Shown piece after piece: positions 44,438 to 53,088 of a stretch of 64,000 bases of DNA (positions within the stretch are counted from its first letter, which is position 1; each line of letters opens with the position of its first letter). Under the pieces are notes generated by a model, which had not been told where the DNA came from, searched no databases, and was given only the letters and a program-made list of their open reading frames with translations. The position numbers and the translations under genes were made by a program. Origin of the DNA: G963663615 sp963663615 (GTDB lineage: Bacteria; Bacteroidota; Ignavibacteria; Ignavibacteriales; Melioribacteraceae); NCBI GenBank assembly GCA_963663615.1, contig OY760517.1, positions 372,001-436,000 of the forward strand, read 5' to 3'.

Positions 44438-45259
44438 ATGGATTATATAGTTAAAACTATAGAAAGTTATTTAAAAGACCTTAGTTCTCTTGAGCTATGG
44501 TCTTTTGCTATAATTATAGGGGCTGCCCTCTTTATGATTCTTCTTGAACGAATTTTCCCTTATAACAAGGGACAAAAATTATTCAGGAAAGGTTTTTTCA
44601 ATGATTTTGTTATGTACACAATTGCACAAAATTATATACTCAGTATAATTATATTCGGGTATATTATACATTACTTTGATGTGTTTAGCGGACTCTCAAG
44701 ATTACAGCTTATTACGGATGCTCCAATTTGGGCACAGGTGGTGTTCTTTACCATTACTCACGATTATTACATCTACTGGATGCATCGCTGGCAGCATAAA
44801 AATAAATATCTGTGGCGTTTGCATGAAGCACATCATTCACCAAAAGAGGTTGACTGGATTGCTGGTTCGCGTTCGCACGCCGTTGAGATACTTATTAACC
44901 AGACTGTTGAATTTTTGCCTATGATTCTTCTTGGAGCACCACCAGAAGTTCTTGCACTTAAAGGTGTGGTTAGTGCTGTTTGGGGTATGTGGATACACTC
45001 CAACATAAACGTGAACACCGGCAAATTGCAATACATTATTAACGGACCCGAAATGCACCGCTGGCACCATACTACAGGCAAGGGACGCAATAGAAACTTT
45101 GCCACCAAGTTTGCCTTTTGGGACTGGATGTTTGGTACAGTACATTTTCCTCCGGGTGAAAAGGCTGAAACTTTCGGCTTAAAAACATTCTTCCCGGATA
45201 ACTTCTTCCGCCAGTTCATGTTTGCTTTTAGAAGCTACAAAAAGGCAATTAAAAAGTAA
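44438..45259 (+). CDS. Fatty-acid-hydroxylase/sterol-desaturase family membrane enzyme
   Basis: A 273-residue integral membrane di-iron protein. After two or three membrane helices come the histidine boxes HRWQH, HEAHH and HRWHH, plus further histidines (SRSHAVEI, WIHSN). Members use oxygen to hydroxylate or desaturate lipids. Twelve nt after the NeuB-like gene, so it belongs to the operon; the target may be the lipid carrier or acyl chains (inference). Confidence 0.85.
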   Translation: MDYIVKTIESYLKDLSSLELWSFAIIIGAALFMILLERIFPYNKGQKLFRKGFFNDFVMYTIAQNYILSIIIFGYIIHYFDVFSGLSRLQLITDAPIWAQVVFFTITHDYYIYWMHRWQHKNKYLWRLHEAHHSPKEVDWIAGSRSHAVEILINQTVEFLPMILLGAPPEVLALKGVVSAVWGMWIHSNINVNTGKLQYIINGPEMHRWHHTTGKGRNRNFATKFAFWDWMFGTVHFPPGEKAETFGLKTFFPDNFFRQFMFAFRSYKKAIKK

Positions 45260-45722
45260 GGTATCGTTTTAAAATTTTTGAAAAGCTCAACCAAATGTTT
45301 GGGCTTTTACCTGCCGTAAAGTAGTAAAAATAGTTCATGAATTGCACACTACGTAAGTTGTCTTATTGAGAAAGGTTGGCATTAAATATTTTCTTTTAGA
45401 TTGTAAGGGTGAGATAACATCTTTGAGAAGTTTTTAACCCTACCTGGGTATATTTTCTTGGCATTAAACAATCGCAAATCCAAAATCTGTAATAATAAGT
45501 TACCGTAACTTCTTGTTAAATTACTGTTTGCAAAATATAATTGAATTTCCGTTTCTGTAATTACCTGTTGTAAATGATTTTTAGAGTAATATTTTATATA
45601 TTTGGCTGATACTGAAATTTTGTTTTTAGTATCATATGGGTAAATATTGGATACTTAGGTTAATTGATCGGGGCTCAACAAGTAATTTTTTTAAAATAGT
45701 GTTAAGAGGTTTATAAACCGGG
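45260..45722. other. 463-bp non-coding gap with promoter candidate
   Basis: Besides the hairpin at 45281-45308, the only clear signal is an exact TATATTTG box at 45597-45604, about 120 nt before the acyltransferase gene. A good TTTG at the expected distance is missing. No open frame of note on the plus strand. Confidence 0.4.
45281..45308 (+). terminator. Terminator at the end of the sugar operon
   Basis: AAAAGCTCAA (45281-45290) and TTTGGGCTTTT (45298-45308) pair with one mismatch; the right arm itself ends in TTTT. Confidence 0.6.
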
Positions 45723-47480
45723 ATGAAAACTATTAACATTGCAAAAGTTATTGAGGACAAATATCCTCCTATTATGTCTTGGCCAGGTTGGATAAGAAGA
45801 CTGGTGATCAGGATATTTGAAAAAGTTTTACATTTGCGTGAAGTAAATAACTTTTTGGAAAGCCATGCTGATGTATATGGAATGCCCTTTATTGATGGCG
45901 TTTTCGATATGATCAACTTCTCATTTTCACTTTCCCATGCCGATACAAAAAAAATACCTTCCGAAGGTAGAGTAATCTGTGTTTCAAACCATCCAATTGG
46001 TAGTCTTGACGGATTGGCATTGCTTAGAGCAGTTAGCCAAATACGTCCCGATGTAAAAATTATTGCAAACTCTGTGCTGCTAAATATCGAAAACTTGCAC
46101 GAGTATTTCTTGCCCTTTACACTCGATACTCCTTCTGCCCAAAAGAAGAACATACAGGAAATTGGTGCCGCTCTTGAAAGGGAAGAAGCGGTGATTATTT
46201 TCCCGGCTGCCGAAGTTTCCAGACTTGTAGGCTTTAAAGTTATGGATAGAAGATGGCACAAGGGTCCGATTTACTTTTCAAAGAAGTTTAACGTACCCAT
46301 TTTACCAATGTTTGTGCAGGCTAAAAACTCATGCTTTTTCTATGCCTTTTCGCTTGTGTTTATGGCTCTTTCGCAGGTTCTTCTTTCACATGAAATGTTT
46401 AACAAGAAGAACAAAACTATACGTATTAAAGTTGGTGACCCTATTCCGGCAAAAGCTTTTTCACAGGGTACAATTAACGATAAAATACAAATTAAACTAC
46501 TTAAGCGTCATGTTTACCTTGTTGGCAGAGGCAAGGAAGGTATTTACCAAACCGAAAAAAATATCATTCACCCCATAGAAAAGGTATTGCTTAAAAAGGA
46601 ACTTAATGATGCCAAATTGCTGGGCAAAACCAGAGATGGCAAACATTTGCTAATTACCACACTCCAGGAATCACCAAATGTGTTAAAAGAGATTGCTCGT
46701 TTACGTGAAGTTACCTTCCGTAAGGTTGGAGAAGGTACTGGTAAAGTTCTTGACATGGATAAGTACGACAAGTATTATAAGCATATTGTTGTTTGGGATG
46801 ATGATGCTCTTGAAATAGTTGGTTCGTACCGAATAGGTTTTGGTAAGGAAATTATGGATAAGTATGGTGAAAACGGTTTTTATACTACCGAATTATTTGA
46901 AAACGAACCTGACTTTGTAAAAGAAGTTATGCCTATTGGTGCTGAACTTGGTAGAAGTTTTGTACAGAAAAAATACTGGAATACACAAGCTCTTCATGTA
47001 TTATGGCTTGGTATTGGTGCATTCCTTGCCGATAATCCTGATATTAAATACTTGTTTGGACCAGTTACTATTTCCAATAATTACCCCGATGCTGCTAAAA
47101 AGCTTATGGTTTACTATTTTAACAAATGGTACGGACCACAAAAATACAAAGCAAAGGGTACAGAGGAATTTGTTCTTACCAAAAGCGATATTGACAGGTA
47201 TGATGAAGTGTTTACTGGAGAAACGTATCGTGAGGATTTCCGTACTCTTAAAAACTTGCTTAAACCTTTTGGTTTTTCAGTACCAATTTTGTTTAAGCAT
47301 TATACCGAACTTTGCCAGGGTGATGGGGCACAGTTTTTATGCTTTAATATTGATGTTGATTTTGAAAGTTGCGTTGATGGGTACCTGCTTATTGAGGTTG
47401 ATAAAATTAGACAGGATAAAAAAGACCGCTATATTAATGTTTTTAAGCCAAAAGAAGAGACAACTGAAGAAAATTCATAA
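45723..47480 (+). CDS. Fused PlsC-like and GNAT-like acyltransferase (OlsF-like)
   Basis: A 585-residue two-domain protein. Residues 60-270 form a lysophospholipid acyltransferase domain with NHPIGSLDGLAL (His90 with Asp96, the NHPxGGxDG variant of HX4D) and FPAAEVSRL. Residues 290-500 resemble the OlsB/hemolysin-type N-acyltransferase (LREVTFRKVGEGTG, VGSYRIGFG, ELGRSFV, GPVTISNNYP). This order matches OlsF, which N- and O-acylates an amino acid to give ornithine-type lipids. The amino acid used (ornithine, glycine or other) cannot be read. Confidence 0.78.
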   Translation: MKTINIAKVIEDKYPPIMSWPGWIRRLVIRIFEKVLHLREVNNFLESHADVYGMPFIDGVFDMINFSFSLSHADTKKIPSEGRVICVSNHPIGSLDGLALLRAVSQIRPDVKIIANSVLLNIENLHEYFLPFTLDTPSAQKKNIQEIGAALEREEAVIIFPAAEVSRLVGFKVMDRRWHKGPIYFSKKFNVPILPMFVQAKNSCFFYAFSLVFMALSQVLLSHEMFNKKNKTIRIKVGDPIPAKAFSQGTINDKIQIKLLKRHVYLVGRGKEGIYQTEKNIIHPIEKVLLKKELNDAKLLGKTRDGKHLLITTLQESPNVLKEIARLREVTFRKVGEGTGKVLDMDKYDKYYKHIVVWDDDALEIVGSYRIGFGKEIMDKYGENGFYTTELFENEPDFVKEVMPIGAELGRSFVQKKYWNTQALHVLWLGIGAFLADNPDIKYLFGPVTISNNYPDAAKKLMVYYFNKWYGPQKYKAKGTEEFVLTKSDIDRYDEVFTGETYREDFRTLKNLLKPFGFSVPILFKHYTELCQGDGAQFLCFNIDVDFESCVDGYLLIEVDKIRQDKKDRYINVFKPKEETTEENS

Positions 47481-47486
47481 TAAATC

Positions 47487-47512
47487 AAGCGGCATTTTTA
47501 TGCCGCTTTTTT
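47487..47512 (+). terminator. Terminator after the OlsF-like gene
   Basis: AAGCGGCA (47487-47494) pairs with TGCCGCTT (47501-47508), followed by a T run to 47512. Confidence 0.9.
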
Positions 47513-47591
47513 GCATTTCAAATAAATTACTGCCGAATAGAATTATTTATTAAAGTTTATCGTTTTTAATTTTAACCATGTAAATCCTCAA

Positions 47592-47634
47592 TTATAGTGT
47601 AAAATATTTTCTGTTTTATACGATTACACTATAA
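47592..47634. promoter_or_regulatory. Perfect 11-bp inverted repeat upstream of the hybrid kinase
   Basis: TTATAGTGTAA (47592-47602) and TTACACTATAA (47624-47634) are exact reverse complements separated by 21 nt, ending 27 nt before the kinase start. Centre-to-centre spacing is 32 nt, about three helical turns, which suits two operator half-sites or paired sites. A hairpin in the leader RNA is an alternative. Confidence 0.55.
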
Positions 47635-47661
47635 GCTGTTTTACCAACGTAATTTGCCCGG

Positions 47662-50600
47662 ATGAAAATGAAAAAAACGAAAAACAGATTCCCGTTTTAT
47701 GACTTTGTAATAATACTGTTTATCCTCTTTGCTATTGATCTTGCTGTTTTTATCTCCCTGTACAATGATGAGCTCAGGGTTAATATTGAAAAGAAGAAGG
47801 TTAATCAATTAAATAAAATTACTTTTTTGAAAGATGAGTTTAATTTTATTTCGGATAGAATACGCTCCGATCTAAATACTATCAGGTTGCTTGTTAATTT
47901 GGACCTGGAAAATATTGACAATTCTTCTGAGAGTGGTTCAGGTAAAGTTTGTGAAAAACTAGCAGTATTTGCAAAAACAAACAAAAGGTATTATCAGCTT
48001 AGGCTACTTGATAGTGAAGGAATGGAGCTTTCCAAAATAGTGAATCGGAACGGTAAAACAACAATAGTTCCAAAAGAGAAGCTACAGAACAAATCGGATA
48101 GATACTATTTTACCGAATCAACAAAACTTGATTCGCAAAGTTTTTACGTTTCGAAGTTCGATCTTAATATCGAGGGTGATACAATTGAGTTACCAATAAA
48201 ACCGGTAATTCGGTTTTCTCTAAAATTATCTTCTTATTCAAAACCTTTTTATCTTATCGCTAATTTAGATGGTGATTTCATCCTGGATAGGATTACCACT
48301 CTGGCTGATGAAGCTGAAAAAATCCTTTATTTGCTAAATGCAGATGGCTACTTCCTTATGTCCCCCGATTCCTCAATGAACTGGGGTTTTATGTTTAACG
48401 ACAGACAAAAGATTAGACTATCTATGCTTAATAGTGAGTTATGGAATGAAGTATCAAGAAATAAGTCAGGAACTTCGATGAATGATAAAGGGCTGTTTGC
48501 GTTTATCGATTTGTTGGGTGATCAGAAGGAAAAGTACATAAACGATATATTTCAGGATGAAAAATTATATCTAATATCATACATCAAATCGGAAACATTA
48601 AATACTGTAAGAAGTAATATTATTGGCGGGTTAATATTGCCATTTGGTGTTACAGCTATTTTTGTTTTTTTACTAAGCTATTTCATTACACAGCAGAGAA
48701 GAAAAACCGAAGAGCTTTCAAGATCGGATAAAAAGTTTAGGGAATTGATTAAAAGTGCTGCCGATGGTTATATAATTGTTGATAATATCGGAACAATCCA
48801 GATGGTGAATCCAACTACTGAAAAGATATTTGAGTATACAGAGGAAGAATTACTTGGAAATAATATTGCGATGCTAATTCCATCAAGGGTAAAAGATCAT
48901 GAATTCCTGATGAAAGAGTATTTTAATAGTCAGTCATCTCGTTTGATGGGTGTTGGCAGAAAATTGGAAGCTCTTAAAAAAAGTGGTGATACTTTTCCGG
49001 TTGAAATAAGCTTAACATTTATACATACTGAAGAAGGACGCTTTGTTTCAGCACTTGTAAGAGATATATCCGAGAGAATTAAAACGGGAAAGGCTTTAGC
49101 GGAAAGTGAAAAGAAATTCAGGCAGATATTTAATGGTACTTACCAGTTTATTGGGTTCCTTGAACCAGATGGTTCTGTTATTGAGGCAAATAAACCAGCT
49201 CTTGAGTTTGGTGGATTTACAATGGAAGATATTAAAGGGCAAAAGTTTTGGGATGCACCATGGTGGTCTTATAAACCCGAACTGGTTGAAAAACTGAAAA
49301 GAGCAATAAATAAAGCAGCAAATGGCGAGTTTGTAAGGTATGAAGCTCCGGTAATGGGTGTTGGCGGTAAAATTATAACTATTGATTTCTCAATTACACC
49401 TATTAAGAATGAGAATGGCGTTGTTATTATGCTGGTTCCGGAGGGGAGGAATATTACTGAAAGAATTAATGTTGAAAAAGCACTAATTAAGAGCGAGCAA
49501 AAATTCAGGCAAATATTTAATAATACTCAACAGTTCATTGGCTTTCTTGAACCGGATGGTACTTTGCTTGAGCTTAATAAACCTGCGTTAAAAGCCGGAG
49601 GGTATAAACTTGAAGATATTAGAGGCATGAAGTTTTGGGAATTACCAGCATGGCAACATGATCAAGATTTAGTTAAAAGAGTTATCAATGCAATTAAACA
49701 ATGTGATAAAGGTTTAGTTGTACAGTTTGAGGCTGAGATAGTTGGTGTAGGAGGTATTGAACTTATAATTGATTTTAGTTTAACTCCGATACAAGACTAT
49801 AGTGGGAAGGTGATTCTATTGGTTCCTGAAGGAAGGGATATTACTGAAAAGAAAAAAGTACAACTTCAGCTAAAGGAAAACGAGGAGAGACTCAAACTAT
49901 TTGTTTTGCATACCCCTGCAGCTATTGCAATGTTCGATAATAAGCTGAATTATATTATTGCCAGTAGAAGGTGGTATATTGATTATGGTCTTGAAGATAG
50001 AGACATTATTGGCAAATGCCACTATGATATTTTCCCTGAGATACGTAATAATGAGCAGTGGCTTGATTACCACCGGAGGGGTTTAAACGGGGAAGTTTTA
50101 AAAAGTGATGAGGATAAGTTTATTCGTGCCGATGGTAGTATTGAGTGGTTGAGATGGGAAAACCGCCCATGGTATAAGTATGATGGGGAAATAGGCGGAC
50201 TTATTATGTTTACTGAAGTAATTACCAAGAGAAAAAATGCTGAATTGGAGGTTCAAGAATTAAACCGAAACCTTGAGGAGAAAGTTAAACTTAGAACCGA
50301 AGAATTAAAATTAGCCAAGGAGTTTGCTGAAGAAGCCAATAAAGCCAAAAGTACATTCCTTGCAAATATGAGTCATGAAATTCGTACCCCGTTAAACTCA
50401 ATAATTGGGTTTTCCGATCTCCTTTCCAAATCCGAGCTTGATGGCAGGCAATTAAGTCATGTTAATGCAATAAAAACAAGTAGTAAGAGCCTGTTAACTA
50501 TTATTAATGATATTCTGGATCTTTCGAAAGTGGAAGCTGGTAAAGTTGAAATTGTTAATAGCGTAGTGAATATTCCGGTATTTCTTGATGAGCTAAAACA

Positions 50601-51804
50601 AATATTTTTTCATGCTGCAAAATCCAGAGGACTCGATTTTGTAATAGACATTGATGAGCTTTCAACAGAGGCGGTATATATTGATGAACAAAGATTGCGT
50701 CAAATTTTAATAAATCTTGTTGGTAATGCCATCAAGTTTACTGAGGAGGGATTTGTAAAAATTATTGCCTCTTCAGTTATTAATCCCGCTTCTTCTGTAA
50801 GTCTAAAATTTGCTGTTATGGATTCAGGAATGGGTATTCCGGAAGACAAGATTGAAGAAATATTCTCTGCATTTAAGCAGGAAAGCAGTGGTATTGCTAA
50901 AAAATTTGGTGGTACAGGACTTGGGTTAACCATATCCCAAAGGCTTTCGAATATTATGGGCGGAGTAATTTCTGTTGAAAGTGAACCTGGAATTGGTAGT
51001 ACTTTTAATCTTGAGTTAAGCAATGTTCAGATAGCAGTAACAATGCCAATAATTGACGAGATTGATGATGAGAAAGGTGAACAGATTGAACTGCTTGAAG
51101 CAACAATATTATATGCAGATGATATTGAAGCAAACCGCAATTTGATTGAGGAAGTATTCGACTCGTCTAATATTACTTTGGTTACTGTTGAATCGGGGGA
51201 AGAGGTAATTGAGAAAGCAAAAGAGCTGAAACCGGATTTAATTCTTATGGACCTTGTTATGCCAGGTATCAATGGCGATGAAGCTACCAGAATAATTAAA
51301 ACTGATGAATCAATACGTGATATTCCAATTCTTGCATTTACAGCATCGGGTATGCATTTTAGGTCAAAAGATATTAAGGAGCTTTTTGATGATGTGCTCC
51401 TTAAGCCAATTCAGATTGATGATTTGATTAATAAGTTATCCAAGTTTTTACCATTTAAGGTAAATGTTTATAAAGAAAGCAGTGAGCCGGATCAAAAAAG
51501 AGGGTGGGTCGCTAATTTAAATGAAGAATCTCTTAAATACTTAAGAGATAAATTCGATAATGTAGTGACTCAAATGTTTGAAAAAACGAAAGAAAGCCCA
51601 TATATGGATGAACCACGATTTTTAGGTGAAAAAATAGTTGAAATAGGTGAAAAAGTTAAGTGTAAAGAATTAGTATCCCAAGGGGAAAGAATAATTAAAA
51701 GTAGTAAAATTTATAATATCACAAAACTCAATGAAGAGTATAACCAACTTGAACAAATTATACATGATATTTTAGGTGGGACAGATGTTTCGCGAAATAA
51801 ATGA
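47662..51804 (+). CDS. Hybrid sensor histidine kinase (4 PAS, HisKA, HATPase, receiver)
   Basis: A 1380-residue membrane kinase. Membrane segments at about 15-33 and 319-340 enclose an extracytoplasmic sensor domain. Then come PAS-like domains starting near 356, 485, 614 and 743, HisKA with phosphoacceptor His905 (MSHEIRTPLNS), HATPase (N box near 1018, GTGLGLTIS) and a receiver with Asp1197 (LMDLVMPG) and Lys in LLKP. The last 100 residues are helical like an Hpt domain but show no HxxKG motif. The second and third PAS domains are near duplicates. It overlaps the next gene by 20 nt. Confidence 0.93.
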   Translation: MKMKKTKNRFPFYDFVIILFILFAIDLAVFISLYNDELRVNIEKKKVNQLNKITFLKDEFNFISDRIRSDLNTIRLLVNLDLENIDNSSESGSGKVCEKLAVFAKTNKRYYQLRLLDSEGMELSKIVNRNGKTTIVPKEKLQNKSDRYYFTESTKLDSQSFYVSKFDLNIEGDTIELPIKPVIRFSLKLSSYSKPFYLIANLDGDFILDRITTLADEAEKILYLLNADGYFLMSPDSSMNWGFMFNDRQKIRLSMLNSELWNEVSRNKSGTSMNDKGLFAFIDLLGDQKEKYINDIFQDEKLYLISYIKSETLNTVRSNIIGGLILPFGVTAIFVFLLSYFITQQRRKTEELSRSDKKFRELIKSAADGYIIVDNIGTIQMVNPTTEKIFEYTEEELLGNNIAMLIPSRVKDHEFLMKEYFNSQSSRLMGVGRKLEALKKSGDTFPVEISLTFIHTEEGRFVSALVRDISERIKTGKALAESEKKFRQIFNGTYQFIGFLEPDGSVIEANKPALEFGGFTMEDIKGQKFWDAPWWSYKPELVEKLKRAINKAANGEFVRYEAPVMGVGGKIITIDFSITPIKNENGVVIMLVPEGRNITERINVEKALIKSEQKFRQIFNNTQQFIGFLEPDGTLLELNKPALKAGGYKLEDIRGMKFWELPAWQHDQDLVKRVINAIKQCDKGLVVQFEAEIVGVGGIELIIDFSLTPIQDYSGKVILLVPEGRDITEKKKVQLQLKENEERLKLFVLHTPAAIAMFDNKLNYIIASRRWYIDYGLEDRDIIGKCHYDIFPEIRNNEQWLDYHRRGLNGEVLKSDEDKFIRADGSIEWLRWENRPWYKYDGEIGGLIMFTEVITKRKNAELEVQELNRNLEEKVKLRTEELKLAKEFAEEANKAKSTFLANMSHEIRTPLNSIIGFSDLLSKSELDGRQLSHVNAIKTSSKSLLTIINDILDLSKVEAGKVEIVNSVVNIPVFLDELKQIFFHAAKSRGLDFVIDIDELSTEAVYIDEQRLRQILINLVGNAIKFTEEGFVKIIASSVINPASSVSLKFAVMDSGMGIPEDKIEEIFSAFKQESSGIAKKFGGTGLGLTISQRLSNIMGGVISVESEPGIGSTFNLELSNVQIAVTMPIIDEIDDEKGEQIELLEATILYADDIEANRNLIEEVFDSSNITLVTVESGEEVIEKAKELKPDLILMDLVMPGINGDEATRIIKTDESIRDIPILAFTASGMHFRSKDIKELFDDVLLKPIQIDDLINKLSKFLPFKVNVYKESSEPDQKRGWVANLNEESLKYLRDKFDNVVTQMFEKTKESPYMDEPRFLGEKIVEIGEKVKCKELVSQGERIIKSSKIYNITKLNEEYNQLEQIIHDILGGTDVSRNK

Positions 51805-52975
51805 CTATTCTAAAAAGAAAATTCTGATTGTTGATGATATTCCTAAAAATATTCAGGTGCTGGCTCAGAACCTGGAAGTGTTAGGTAGTCGACTTGCTTT
51901 TGCCACAAATGGTAAAAATGCACTACAGCTAATTAATAAGGATAAATTCGATCTTATCCTGCTTGATATCTCCATGCCGGAGCTTGACGGTCTGGAGGTT
52001 TGCAGACGAATTAAAAGTATTCCTGCTAATAAGGAAGTACCTGTTATTTTTATTACCGCATTTGATGATGCCGAAAGTATTACTGAAGGTTTTAGAGCCG
52101 GTGCAGTAGATTATATTACCAAACCGTTTAATAGTGATGAGTTGCTGGCGAGAGCAAGAACTCATTTAAGATTAAAATCGAGTATCGATCAGATGAAGCG
52201 TATTAATGATGTACTTGAGGAAAAAGTTGAAATAAGAACAAAAGAGCTTTCTACAGCTAATAAAAAATTACAGGTTCTTGAAAAAACTAAAGGGGATTTT
52301 CTTGCTCTTATTAGTCATGAACTAAGAACACCACTTATTGGTATTAAAGGTTTTGCTGAAATTCTGGACGAAACGGTTGATGAGGAAAATAGGGAATATG
52401 TTTCCTATGTGATGGAATCGGCAAACAGACTAATGAGTTTTTCGGAAGCAGCTTTACTTATTACTTCCCTGCAATCACAAAAGGAAGACCTGGTATTTGA
52501 AAAAAGTGACGTAAAGCGAGTGCTAAGTGAAGTAATTGAGAAGTTTAGAAAGCGTTTAATAAAAAGCAATCTTACTGTTGATTGTAACTGCGATGATAAC
52601 AGTTTAATGGTAAAAGTTGATGAAGGACTGATAGCCAAATCATTCGAAAATATTCTTGATAACGCTATTAAATTCTCTCCTGAAAATGGTGTAATAAAAA
52701 TTAACTTGTTATCGGATGGAGATTCAATAACAGTTCAGTTTAGTGATGACGGTCCCGGATTTGATGACATTGCCCGAAACGAACTATTTGATTTTTTCAG
52801 CAGCGAGGATGTAATGCATCACTCCAGTGGGTTTGGACTTGGGCTTGCTGCTGTTAAGCTTATTATGGATGCTCATGATGGCAGTATAGAAATTGAGAAT
52901 AAAAAGGAAGAAACAGGAGCTGTTGTTCGGCTTGTATTACCAATGCTTGAAGAGTTTATGCTGGTTTCAAAATAG
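51785..52975 (+). CDS. Receiver-histidine kinase fusion
   Basis: A 396-residue soluble protein: receiver domain with Asp61 (LLDISMPELDG) and TKPF lysine, coiled linker (about 125-160), HisKA with His178 (ISHELRTPLIG) and HATPase (NILDNAIKFSPENG, SDDGPGFDD, GFGLGLAAVKL). Start ATG 51785 lies within the hybrid kinase gene and follows AGGTGGG. The layout suggests it receives phosphate from, or works in a relay with, the upstream kinase (inference). Confidence 0.9.
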   Translation: MFREINDYSKKKILIVDDIPKNIQVLAQNLEVLGSRLAFATNGKNALQLINKDKFDLILLDISMPELDGLEVCRRIKSIPANKEVPVIFITAFDDAESITEGFRAGAVDYITKPFNSDELLARARTHLRLKSSIDQMKRINDVLEEKVEIRTKELSTANKKLQVLEKTKGDFLALISHELRTPLIGIKGFAEILDETVDEENREYVSYVMESANRLMSFSEAALLITSLQSQKEDLVFEKSDVKRVLSEVIEKFRKRLIKSNLTVDCNCDDNSLMVKVDEGLIAKSFENILDNAIKFSPENGVIKINLLSDGDSITVQFSDDGPGFDDIARNELFDFFSSEDVMHHSSGFGLGLAAVKLIMDAHDGSIEIENKKEETGAVVRLVLPMLEEFMLVSK

Positions 52976-53000
52976 TTGAAGTTTAATGTTGAAGTTTAAG

Positions 53001-53028
53001 AACACCCCTCAGTAAGAGGGGTGTTTTT
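53001..53028 (+). terminator. Terminator after the kinase pair
   Basis: AACACCCCTC (53001-53010) and GAGGGGTGTT (53016-53025) are perfectly complementary around AGTAA, with a T run after. Confidence 0.88.
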
Positions 53029-53088
53029 GTATAAATGTCTCGTCCTGAAATAGGTTGACCAAAACTAAAAAAAGTCAGGAGAGACAAA

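Noticed and set aside
45632..46261. A long minus-strand open frame opposite the acyltransferase gene
   Set aside because: It is antisense to a clear conserved coding region (the NHPxxxxDG domain) and shows no family features.
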